Source: Nocardia sp. NBC_01503
GTDB taxonomy: Bacteria > Actinomycetota > Actinomycetes > Mycobacteriales > Mycobacteriaceae
Reading direction: 5' to 3'
Assembly: GCF_036327755.1 (NCBI RefSeq)
Contig: NZ_CP109596.1
Span: 4,030,001-4,094,000 of the forward strand
Length of the DNA: 64,000 nucleotides
The translations under genes were made by a program, and so were the position numbers. The notes beneath the pieces are model-generated. The model did no database searches and had not been told where the DNA came from. It was given only the letters and a program-made list of their open reading frames with translations. Every line of letters starts with the position of its first letter. Position 1 is the stretch's first letter. Shown piece after piece: positions 56,604 to 64,000 of the stretch.

Positions 56604-58070
56604 CTACACGTTGGCGTGTGCGAGTGACGGTGTGCGGCCGGTCGCGAAGGAGGAACGCAGGTAGAACCACCAGGTGACTCCGCCCATGACCAGGAAGGCA
56701 ACGGCGTAGCCCCAGAACGCCGGCGCCATGCTGCCGAGGTGGATATTGGACAGGCGCAGAGCCTGCTGCAGCACCCACCCGCCGGCCGCTCCTACCGCGC
56801 CGATCACGCCGATGGCGGCACCGGCCTGGCGCTTGGCCGAGATGGCGGCGGCTGCCGGGTCCTGGCCGAGTTCGCTTGCGCGCCGTCGGGCTTCGGCGCT
56901 GAAGATCATCGGGATCATGCGGTAGACCGAGCCGTTGCCGATCCCGGTGAGCACGAACAGCAGCAGGAACGACAGCAGATAGAGCGGGAAGTTCTTCGCG
57001 GACAGCGAGGCCATGATGAGCGCGATCCCGACGGCCATGCCGAGGAACACGTACACCGTGATCTTCGCGCCGCCGACCTTATCGCCGATCCAGCCGCCGA
57101 GGGGACGGCTGAACGAGCCGACGAAGGCGCCGAGGAAGGCGAGATTGCCCAGCGTGCCCATCCAACTGATCTTGGCCAGATCCGGGAAGTTGGCCTTCAG
57201 CAGGGTCGGGAAGGCGAACGAGAAGCCGATGAACGAGCCGAAGGTGCCGATATACAGGAACGCCACCACCCAGGTGTGCCGATTGCGCAGGGCCAGCCGG
57301 TAGGACTCGCCATCGGATTTGGCGGCACTGAGGCTGTCCATGTAGCGCAGCGCGCCCACGATCGCAATGAGCACGAACGGAATCCACACCAGGACCGCCA
57401 GCGTGATGCCGAAGCGGTATCCGGCGGCGTCCTTGGCCATGATGTGGGTGCCGAGGGTGATGATCAGCGGAACGATCAACTGGGTCTGTGCCACACCCAT
57501 ATTGCCGCCGGCGGCATTGATGCCCAGGGCCGCGCCCTTCTTCCCCTCGGGGTAGAAGAAGTTGATGTTGGCCATCGACGACGAGAAGTTGCCGCCGCCG
57601 ACGCCGGCCAGCGCGGCCAGCAGCATGAAGACCCACATGGGGGTGCCGGGCTGGTTCACGAAGTAGACCAGGCCGAGGGTGGGGAACAGCAGCATCCCCG
57701 CGCTGAAGATGGTGAAGTTGCGCCCACCGAATTTGGGAATGGCGAAGGTATACGGCACCCGCAGGGCCGCGCCGACCAGGGTGGGCGTCGAGGTGAGCAG
57801 CAGGGCATTGCTCACCGCTGCGGGGTTGCCCTTGCCGAGCCCGGCGAGGAAGTCGAATCCGGCCGCGCCCATGGCGGTGACGATGCTGCCCCAGATGACC
57901 CAGATGCTGAATCCGAGGTTTTCCGCGAATACCGAGAAGATCAGATTCTTACGGGCCGTCTGTTTGCCGCCGTTTTCCCAGAAGTCACTATTGTCCGGTT
58001 CCCAGTGGTCTATCCACCGTCCGCGTTTCTGAAAACTGAAGGCAGGTTTCATTTCCGTGGTGGTCGTCAT
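56604..58070 (-). CDS. narK: Nitrate/nitrite transporter NarK (copy 1)
   Basis: A 488-residue MFS transporter of the nitrate/nitrite porter family. The nitrate signature GVGGGNFSSSMANINFFYP and its second counterpart GIGNGSVYRMIPMIF, plus the substrate Arg in LRVPYTFAIPKFGGRN, are present. ATG 58070 is the start. It is on the opposite strand to narK2 and may be controlled by the GlnR-like repeat at 58236-58253. Twelve membrane helices are evident. Confidence 0.93.
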   Translation of the reverse strand: MTTTTEMKPAFSFQKRGRWIDHWEPDNSDFWENGGKQTARKNLIFSVFAENLGFSIWVIWGSIVTAMGAAGFDFLAGLGKGNPAAVSNALLLTSTPTLVGAALRVPYTFAIPKFGGRNFTIFSAGMLLFPTLGLVYFVNQPGTPMWVFMLLAALAGVGGGNFSSSMANINFFYPEGKKGAALGINAAGGNMGVAQTQLIVPLIITLGTHIMAKDAAGYRFGITLAVLVWIPFVLIAIVGALRYMDSLSAAKSDGESYRLALRNRHTWVVAFLYIGTFGSFIGFSFAFPTLLKANFPDLAKISWMGTLGNLAFLGAFVGSFSRPLGGWIGDKVGGAKITVYVFLGMAVGIALIMASLSAKNFPLYLLSFLLLFVLTGIGNGSVYRMIPMIFSAEARRRASELGQDPAAAAISAKRQAGAAIGVIGAVGAAGGWVLQQALRLSNIHLGSMAPAFWGYAVAFLVMGGVTWWFYLRSSFATGRTPSLAHANV

Positions 58071-58235
58071 CAGCAGTGTTCCTCTCGCACGTCGACCGCC
58101 CTCATCGTTGTCCTCCGGAATGTGTTCTCGGAGAAGGTCCCTGCGGTCGGATCAACCGTACGAAGGTGTGATTACGCCGACATGGCTTTCGATGACGCCG
58201 ACGGTAATTCCGGCTCACTTTCCGACAGTGTGCGC

Positions 58236-58253
58236 GGTGACATTTCGGTTACC
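58236..58253. promoter_or_regulatory. GlnR-like inverted site upstream of narK1
   Basis: GGTGAC-N6-GTTACC is inverted, and on the minus strand it reads AC-N9-AC, the mycobacterial GlnR pattern. It lies about 165 bp before the narK1 start, close behind the gntR stop. Confidence 0.4.
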
Positions 58254-58261
58254 CCGAGGAT

Positions 58262-58957
58262 CTATCGAGCCTCCGGGTATTCGGCGATGAGTGAGCCGAG
58301 GAAGCAGTTGGCGGTGCGGGCCGCGCGTTCCGGATCGCCGTCGATGACCGCGCGCACCAGGTCCTCGTGTTCGGCGTGGTACGCGTCGGCGGCCTTCTCC
58401 GAGTGTGAGCGCATGCCGGCCGCGATGACGGGCAGCAGCGAATCGTAGAACTCCAGATATACCGCGTTGTGGCTGGCGACCACGATGGCGCGGTGTAGTT
58501 GCACATCGGCGTCGATAGCGGTCTCGTGGTCGTCGTCCCAAGCGGTGCGGCGTTCGGCGAGGAGTCGCTCCAGGTTCGCGATATCGATGTCATCGCGGCG
58601 CTGCGCGGCCAGGGCGGCGGCCGTGGTGTCCAGGGCCTGCCGGAGTTCGAGGATGTCGCGCTGCTGGGCGTCGGCGAAGAACTCGGTGAGGGTGCCGCCG
58701 AGGGTGGAGGTGGAGATCACATAGGTCCCGGAGCCCTGCCGACGTTCGACCATGCCCGCGTGCACGAGCGCCTGGACGGCCTCGCGCACGGTATTGCGGC
58801 CGGTACCGGTGAGCTCGGTGAGCTCCGGTTCGGTGGGGATACGGGAGCCGACGGGCCAACGGCCGGAACGGATTTCGGCACGCAGCTGCTCGGTCACCTG
58901 GGCGATGAGGCTGGTGCGCCGGACTGGTTGCACGTTGCACAGCGTACCGTGCCTCAC
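58262..58957 (-). CDS. GntR/FadR-family regulator
   Basis: A 231-residue regulator: winged helix (IPTEPELTELTGTGRNTVREAVQALVHAGMVERRQGSGTYV) then a FadR-type FCD ligand domain with metal-binding His/Asp positions (DADVQLHRAIV, AEHEDLVRAV). GTG 58957 is the longest start; GTG 58933 is the alternative. It is divergent from the CynX-type transporter gene, which it probably controls. GTTGCAC repeats at 58926-58939 may be its operator. Confidence 0.87.
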   Translation of the reverse strand: MRHGTLCNVQPVRRTSLIAQVTEQLRAEIRSGRWPVGSRIPTEPELTELTGTGRNTVREAVQALVHAGMVERRQGSGTYVISTSTLGGTLTEFFADAQQRDILELRQALDTTAAALAAQRRDDIDIANLERLLAERRTAWDDDHETAIDADVQLHRAIVVASHNAVYLEFYDSLLPVIAAGMRSHSEKAADAYHAEHEDLVRAVIDGDPERAARTANCFLGSLIAEYPEAR

Positions 58958-58998
58958 ATTCGTTGCATCACATCATCGGGTCATCCTATGATTTCGTG

Positions 58999-60306
58999 GT
59001 GACTGTGACCTTGAATGAGACGACGGCCCCCGAGCGGGGCCTTACTTCTGTCGACCGGCCGAGCACCGCCGTAGCACCGAAGCAGTCCCATTCGATCGTC
59101 GAGCGCAAACGATCTCTGCTCGAGGGGCGACTCCTCGTCCTCGCCGCGATCCTCATGTCCGCGCTCACGCTGCGTATCGCGGTCACCGCCTTCACCCCGC
59201 TGGCCGCCCGCATCGGTGATGACCTGCGGTACTCCACCGCCATCGTCGGCGTCTTCGGCATGATCCCGACCGCCATGTTCGCCGTCGCGGGCCTGCTGAC
59301 CCCGATCATGTCGCGTCGTTTCGGCCTGGAGGCCACCGCGCTGATCGCCATGCTCATGACCGCCGCGGGTACCGCCGTGCGCGCGCTGGTGCCGGAAACC
59401 TGGGAGCTGCTGGTCTTCTCGGCGCTCGCGCTGACCGGTATGGGTATCGGCAATGTGGTGATCCCGCCGCTGGTGAAGCGCTACTTCTCCGATCGACTGG
59501 CGCTGCTGAGCTCGGTCTACATCGTGCTGGTGCAGCTGGGTACGGTCATTCCCGCGCTGATCGCGGTGCCGGTCGCGGACTCGCACGGCTGGCGGGTGTC
59601 GCTGGGCATGTGGGCGATCCTGCCGCTGGCCGCGGTGCTGCCGTGGCTGGGCGTACTACGCATCCGCCGCGATCACGCCCGCCTGGACAGCACCGAACTG
59701 CCGCCCGAGCCGATGGAGGCGACCGGTAAGGCGTGGCGTTCACCGCTGGCCTGGGGTATGGCGCTGATGTTCGGCATGACCTCGCTGACCACCTACTCCA
59801 TGTTCACCTGGATGCCGACGATCTTCTCCGATGCCGGGGCGAGCGCCTCGTTCGGCGGCAGCATGGTGGGCGTTTTCGCGCTCATCGGCTTGGTCGCGGC
59901 GCTGAGCGCCCCGATTGTGGTGGGGCGCATGCGTAATCCCTTCCCGGTCGTGATCGCCTGTGCCGCCTTCTTTTTCGCGGGGTTCGCGGGCCTGCTGATC
60001 GCGCCCATGAGCGCACCGCTGGTATGGGTGCTGCTGCTGGGTCTGGGCCCGTCGACCTTCCCGATGGCGCTGACGCTGATCAATCTGCGTACCCGTACCT
60101 CCGCCGGTTCGGCCGCGCTGTCGGGCTTCACCCAGGGTGTCGGCTACGCCGTGGCATGCATCGGCCCGGTGCTGTTCGGCGCGCTGCACACGATGACCGG
60201 AGGTTGGCTGGCGCCGTTCGCCTTCCTTTCGGTGGCGGTGCTGGTTCTGGTCGGCGGTGCGTGGCTGGCGTGCAAGCCGCGCATGCTCGAGGATTCCTGG
60301 AATTAA
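58999..60306 (+). CDS. CynX/NimT-type MFS transporter
   Basis: A 435-residue MFS protein of the CynX/NimT family (cyanate and nitro-compound transporters). Twelve helices begin near GRLLVLAAILMSALTLRIAVTAFTPLAARIGDDL, a family-typical opening. A -10 box TATGAT (58987-58992) places the transcription start on GTG 58999, implying a leaderless transcript; GTG 58996 is equivalent. The substrate is unverified. It is divergent from gntR and precedes narK2. Confidence 0.85.
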   Translation: MTVTLNETTAPERGLTSVDRPSTAVAPKQSHSIVERKRSLLEGRLLVLAAILMSALTLRIAVTAFTPLAARIGDDLRYSTAIVGVFGMIPTAMFAVAGLLTPIMSRRFGLEATALIAMLMTAAGTAVRALVPETWELLVFSALALTGMGIGNVVIPPLVKRYFSDRLALLSSVYIVLVQLGTVIPALIAVPVADSHGWRVSLGMWAILPLAAVLPWLGVLRIRRDHARLDSTELPPEPMEATGKAWRSPLAWGMALMFGMTSLTTYSMFTWMPTIFSDAGASASFGGSMVGVFALIGLVAALSAPIVVGRMRNPFPVVIACAAFFFAGFAGLLIAPMSAPLVWVLLLGLGPSTFPMALTLINLRTRTSAGSAALSGFTQGVGYAVACIGPVLFGALHTMTGGWLAPFAFLSVAVLVLVGGAWLACKPRMLEDSWN

Positions 60307-60324
60307 TTCACCGTTCGAGTTGCC

Positions 60325-60376
60325 GGACCGTGAGGTATTCGCCATGCTTTGTGGCAGGGCTCTCATCTCACGGTCC
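60325..60376 (+). terminator. Hairpin after the CynX-type gene
   Basis: Perfect 10-base arms GGACCGTGAG and CTCACGGTCC with a 32-base loop, 18 bp past the stop. The large loop makes simple termination less certain. Confidence 0.45.
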
Positions 60377-60399
60377 GTAGCGGCGGTTTTCGGTGTTTC

Positions 60400-60436
60400 G
60401 TGACACGCGGAAACCGTTGTGTCACACGGCCGAAAC
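60400..60436 (+). promoter_or_regulatory. GlnR box upstream of narK2-nirB
   Basis: GTGAC-N5-GAAAC-N6-GTCAC-N6-GAAAC reproduces the actinobacterial GlnR box (GTnAC-N6-GAAAC repeated). It sits about 130 bp ahead of narK2 and fits nitrogen-limitation control of nitrate assimilation. Confidence 0.7.
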
Positions 60437-60564
60437 AAACCATTCGATCTCACCTTCGGTACCCGGTATGCGTGAGCAACCGTTGATTTGAAGGTCATTT
60501 CGCGCAGCATTGCGGCAATACCGGCTTTCTACCTTTAGGTCATCCAGATTTCAGGAGGGCCGGG

Positions 60565-62028
60565 TTGAACATGCTGACGCGCAATCGCGACATCGAACAC
60601 TGGGATGCCGAGGACGTAGTTGCCTGGGAGGCCGGTGGTAAGGACATCGCCCGGCGCAATCTGATCTGGTCGGTCTTCGCCGAGCACATCGGATTCTCGG
60701 TGTGGTCGATCTGGTCGGTCATGGTGCTTTTCATGCCGACCGATGTCTTCCACATCGATACCGCCGGGAAGTTCTTCCTGGGTGCGGTGCCGACGCTGGT
60801 CGGTGGATTCATGCGGATTCCGTACACCGTCGCCACCGCCAAGTTCGGCGGCCGGAACTGGACCATCTTCAGCGCGCTGGCCCTGCTGATTCCGGTGCTG
60901 CTGACGCTGTACTTCATCAACAAGCCGGGTACTTCGTACACGACCTTCCTGGTGATCGCGGCCTTCGCGGGTCTGGGCGGCGGCAACTTCTCCTCGTCGA
61001 TGTCCAATATCAATGTCTTCTACCCGCAGCGGCTCAAGGGCTGGGCGCTGGGCATGAACGCGGGCGGCGGCAATATCGGCGTGCCGGTCATTCAGTTGGT
61101 GGGGCTGGCGGTCATCGCGACACTGGGCAACGCCTACGGCAACGCCTCGGTGGTGTGCCTGGTGTACTTGGCGCTCGTCGTGGTCGCGGCGATGGGTGCG
61201 GCGCTGAACATGGACAACGTCAAGAACCAGCAGGCGGACCTGTCTTACATGCTGAAGGCGCTGAAAGTGCCGCAGTCCTGGGCGATCGCGTTCCTGTACA
61301 TCGGAACTTTCGGCTCCTTCATCGGTTACAGCTTCGCCTTCGGTCAGGTGTTGCAGATCAGCTTCAAGGCCGGCGGGGCGACCGCTGCCACGGCGGCGCT
61401 GCACGCGGCGCAGATCGCCTTCATGGGTCCGCTGCTGGGCTCACTGGCCCGTCCGTACGGCGGTAAGTGGGCGGATCGGATCGGCGGCAGCCGGGTCACG
61501 CTGTACATGTTCGGCGGTATGACCGCCGCGGCCGCGGTGGTGGCGGCGGCCAGCACCCTGGGTGACCGCACCGGCAGCCCGAAGGGCGGCGTGCTGGTGG
61601 CGCTGATCATCGGCTTCACCGCCCTGTTCGTCATCTCCGGCTTCGCCAACGGAGCGGTCACCAAGATCATCCCGTCCGTCTTCGAAGCGAAATCCCGCAG
61701 CCTGCCTGGTGATTCGTCCGCTCGCGCGGTGTGGGCGCAGAACACCTCCGGTGCGCTCATCGGATTCGTCGGTGCCATCGGCGCACTGGGCGGCGTCGGC
61801 ATCAACCTGGTGTTGCGCTCCTCGTACTCCTCCACCCAATCCGCCACCACCGCTTTCTGGGTGTTCATGGCCTTCTATGTGGTCTGCGCCGCCGTGTGCT
61901 GGGTGGTCTTCATGCGCCGCCCGAGCCCGTCGACCCCGCCCACCGACTCCGAGGTGGTCGTCGAGGCCGAGGCGTTGGTCCTCGCCGCCGAATCCGATTC
62001 CCCGTCCACCACGTCGGCCCGGGCCTGA
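60565..62028 (+). CDS. narK: Nitrate/nitrite transporter NarK (copy 2)
   Basis: A 487-residue nitrate/nitrite porter, paralogous to the NarK at 56604. Signature GLGGGNFSSSMSNINVFYP, Arg in MRIPYTVATAKFGGRN and second signature GFANGAVTKIIPSVF are present. AGGAGGG precedes TTG 60565 by 6 bases; ATG 60571 is an alternative start. It is 31 bp upstream of nirB in the same direction, so import and reduction of nitrite are coupled in one operon. Confidence 0.93.
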   Translation: MNMLTRNRDIEHWDAEDVVAWEAGGKDIARRNLIWSVFAEHIGFSVWSIWSVMVLFMPTDVFHIDTAGKFFLGAVPTLVGGFMRIPYTVATAKFGGRNWTIFSALALLIPVLLTLYFINKPGTSYTTFLVIAAFAGLGGGNFSSSMSNINVFYPQRLKGWALGMNAGGGNIGVPVIQLVGLAVIATLGNAYGNASVVCLVYLALVVVAAMGAALNMDNVKNQQADLSYMLKALKVPQSWAIAFLYIGTFGSFIGYSFAFGQVLQISFKAGGATAATAALHAAQIAFMGPLLGSLARPYGGKWADRIGGSRVTLYMFGGMTAAAAVVAAASTLGDRTGSPKGGVLVALIIGFTALFVISGFANGAVTKIIPSVFEAKSRSLPGDSSARAVWAQNTSGALIGFVGAIGALGGVGINLVLRSSYSSTQSATTAFWVFMAFYVVCAAVCWVVFMRRPSPSTPPTDSEVVVEAEALVLAAESDSPSTTSARA

Positions 62029-62059
62029 CCCGCACGTCGTCCCGAAAGGACCTGTTGTC

Positions 62060-64000
62060 ATGACGAACTCAGTCGAACGCAAGACCGCGGTGGTCATCGG
62101 CCACGGCATGGTGGGACACCGCTTCGTGGAGGCGCTGCGCTCTCGCGACGAGGCCGGTGACTGGCAGGTCATCGTTTTGAGCGAGGAGCGGCTGGCCGCC
62201 TACGACCGGGTCGGACTCTCGTCCTACGTGGGCATCTGGGAGACCTCGGCGCTGGCGCTGCCCGGTAACGGCTACGAGGGTGACGACCTGGTGCAGGTGC
62301 GCCTGGGCGTGCGCGCCGACGAGGTGGACCGGGCCGCGCGCAAGGTCACCACCTCCACCGGTGACGTGATCGGTTATGACGCACTGGTTCTCGCGACCGG
62401 CTCGTACGCTTTCGTGCCGCCGGTGCCGGGCCACGACGCCCCCGAATGCTTCGTGTACCGCACCCTGGAGGATCTGGACGGTATCCGCGCCACCGCCGAG
62501 GCCGCCGGTCCCGGCGCAGTCGGTGTGGTGGTCGGCGGTGGTCTGCTCGGCCTGGAGGCGGCCAACGCGCTGCGCCTGCTGGGTATGACCCCGCACGTGG
62601 TGGAGTTCAACAAGTGGCTGATGCCCGCTCAGATCGACGAGGGCGGCGGCGCGATCCTGGCCAAGCTGGTCACCGAGCTGGGTCTGCACGTGCACACCGG
62701 CGTCGGCACCTCGACCATCGAAACCATTGCCGACGCACCGGTTTCGGAGAGACTGAACGTCACCTTCTCGGATGAGACGCAGCTGCGGGCCGCACTGGTG
62801 GTCTTCGCCGCCGGTGTCCGCCCGCGTGACGAGATCGCCCGCACCGCCGGGCTCGACGTCGGCCCGCGCGGTGGTGTCATCACCGATCTGAGCCTGCGGA
62901 CCTCGGACCCGAACATCTACGCCATCGGCGAGGTCGCCGCGGTCGAGGGTGTCTGCTACGGCCTGGTCGCCCCCGGTTACAGCACCGCCGAGGTGGTCGC
63001 GGATCGACTGCTCGGCGGCGAGGGCGAGTTCCCGGGCGCGGACCTGTCCACCAAGCTCAAGCTGCTCGGCGTGGATGTGGCCAGCTTCGGTGACGCGCAC
63101 GGTCGCACCGAGGGCGCGCTCTCGGTGGTGCTGCACGATGCAGCCAAGGGCACCTACGCCAAACTCGTTGTCTCCGATGACGCCAAGACGCTGCTCGGTG
63201 GTGTGCTGGTCGGCGATGCCACCGCGTATTCGGCGCTGCGCCCGCTGGTCGGCCGCCCGCTGCCCGCGGATCCGGCCGCGCTGATCTCGCCCGCCGGTGC
63301 CGAACTGGGTGCGGACGCCCTGCCCGATGACGCCCAGATCTGCTCCTGCAACAACGTTTCCAAGGGTTCGATCTGCGGTGCGATCGCGGACGGGGCCTGC
63401 GACGTCCCGGGCATCAAGAGCTGCACCAATGCCGGAACCTCTTGCGGCGGTTGCGTTCCCATGCTCAAGAAGCTGTTGGAGCAGTCGGGTGTGGCGGTCT
63501 CCAAATCGCTGTGCGAGCACTTCACCCAGTCGCGTGCCGAGCTGTTCCACATCATCCAGTCGACCGGCGTGCGCACCTTCTCGGCGCTGATCGCCAAGTA
63601 CGGCACCGGAACCGGCTGCGATATCTGCAAGCCGACCGTGGCCTCGATTCTGGCCTCGACCTCGAGCGATCACATTCTCGACGGTGAGCAGGCGGCGCTG
63701 CAGGACACCAATGACCACTTCCTGGCGAATCTGCAGAAGAACGGCACCTACTCGGTGGTGCCGCGCATGCCCGGCGGTGAGGTGACCGCCGAACAGCTCA
63801 TCACCATCGGTCAGATCGCCAAGGAGTTCGACCTGTATGTGAAGGTCACCGGCGGCCAGCGCATCGACCTGTTCGGCGCGCGGGTGGAGCAGTTGCCGCT
63901 GATCTGGAAGCGCCTGGTCGATGTGGGTATGGAGTCCGGGCACGCGTACGGCAAATCGCTGCGCACGGTCAAGTCCTGCGTCGGCTCCACCTGGTGCCGT
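62060..64000 (+). CDS. nirB: Assimilatory nitrite reductase large subunit, partial
   Basis: The gene starts at ATG 62060 and runs past the window end, giving 647 codons so far. It reduces nitrite to ammonium with NADH. An FAD domain opens with VVIGHGMVGHRFVEAL; the NAD domain has GVVVGGGLLGLEAANALRLLGM; a BFD-like [2Fe-2S] domain has CSCNN...CTNAGTSCGGC. The sulfite/nitrite reductase domain begins near residue 560, and the last residues CVGSTWC hold the first siroheme-[4Fe-4S] cysteines. The 3' part, and probably nirD, lie outside. Confidence 0.95.
   Translation, partial: MTNSVERKTAVVIGHGMVGHRFVEALRSRDEAGDWQVIVLSEERLAAYDRVGLSSYVGIWETSALALPGNGYEGDDLVQVRLGVRADEVDRAARKVTTSTGDVIGYDALVLATGSYAFVPPVPGHDAPECFVYRTLEDLDGIRATAEAAGPGAVGVVVGGGLLGLEAANALRLLGMTPHVVEFNKWLMPAQIDEGGGAILAKLVTELGLHVHTGVGTSTIETIADAPVSERLNVTFSDETQLRAALVVFAAGVRPRDEIARTAGLDVGPRGGVITDLSLRTSDPNIYAIGEVAAVEGVCYGLVAPGYSTAEVVADRLLGGEGEFPGADLSTKLKLLGVDVASFGDAHGRTEGALSVVLHDAAKGTYAKLVVSDDAKTLLGGVLVGDATAYSALRPLVGRPLPADPAALISPAGAELGADALPDDAQICSCNNVSKGSICGAIADGACDVPGIKSCTNAGTSCGGCVPMLKKLLEQSGVAVSKSLCEHFTQSRAELFHIIQSTGVRTFSALIAKYGTGTGCDICKPTVASILASTSSDHILDGEQAALQDTNDHFLANLQKNGTYSVVPRMPGGEVTAEQLITIGQIAKEFDLYVKVTGGQRIDLFGARVEQLPLIWKRLVDVGMESGHAYGKSLRTVKSCVGSTWCR

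Noticed and set aside
62069-63943. Long minus-strand open frame of 624 codons
   Set aside because: It lies entirely opposite nirB, whose plus-strand translation matches nitrite reductase over its whole length. The minus-strand product is His/Arg/Gly-rich shadow sequence with no motif.

Overview
This is GC-rich actinobacterial chromosome, most likely Nocardia or a close relative in the Mycobacteriales. The main grounds are the tmk-mtrA-mtrB-lpqB-comF-hpf and secA blocks, a desaturase/ferredoxin-reductase/WS-DGAT block, and the aroA/rsgA, sigma-R/anti-sigma, bL37, biotinylated protein, PdtaS-type kinase, WhiB1, RhlE, DUF3107, TetR, DUF3152 and MoeZ order. From memory, this matches M. tuberculosis from about Rv3247c down to Rv3205c, interrupted by lineage-specific insertions. 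No rRNA, tRNA, CRISPR array, transposase or prophage gene was recognised.

Layout. 1-2.7 kb: a doubtful ORF, a Uma2-type nuclease, a small secreted protein and a secreted glycerophosphodiesterase. 2.7-9.4 kb: tmk, the MtrAB-LpqB envelope/cell-cycle signalling operon, ComF and the hibernation factor. 9.6-11.8 kb: a FadA2-like thiolase and BluB. 12-18.6 kb (minus strand): two DesA3-type desaturases, their ferredoxin-type reductase, a DUF6912 protein and a WS/DGAT-type acyltransferase that lacks the catalytic second histidine. 19-22 kb: secA. 22-30 kb: a secreted peptide, a Ddn-like oxidoreductase, an Lnt-like protein, rsgA, aroA, a zinc-ribbon membrane protein, an aldehyde dehydrogenase and an SRAP/HMCES protein. 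30-35.6 kb: an EmrB-type efflux pump with MarR, YbaK, sigma-R with its anti-sigma factor, the 24-codon bL37 gene and a TB7.3-like biotinylated protein. 35.7-45.7 kb: the PdtaS-type kinase, WhiB1, a lipid kinase, a GNAT enzyme, a phosphatase, a beta-propeller protein and a DEAD-box helicase with a very long Lys/Ala-rich tail. 46-53 kb: a PhaC-like hydrolase, an SGNH hydrolase, a ferritin-like protein, DUF3107, TetR, DUF3152 and MoeZ. 52.9-55.1 kb: a small accessory cluster made of a frameshifted HTH/DUF5753 regulator, two DUF397 proteins and two orphan ORFs. 55.6-64 kb: a TIGR02569 protein, then nitrogen genes (two NarK transporters, GntR, a CynX/NimT-type transporter and nirB, which runs off the window).

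Regulatory sites read from sequence include a sigma-R promoter with an upstream in-frame start for an N-terminally extended sigma-R, a Crp-like site ahead of whiB1, a four-element GlnR-type box ahead of narK2-nirB, and a near-identical operator ahead of desaturase 1 and of its reductase. Two families of dispersed intergenic repeats are the least explained structures. Family 1 has three copies with TTCGCGGCCC / GGGCCGCGAA ends, one carrying a 37-bp tandem repeat. Family 2 has two copies of about 130 bp with a conserved stem, both in convergent intergenic gaps.
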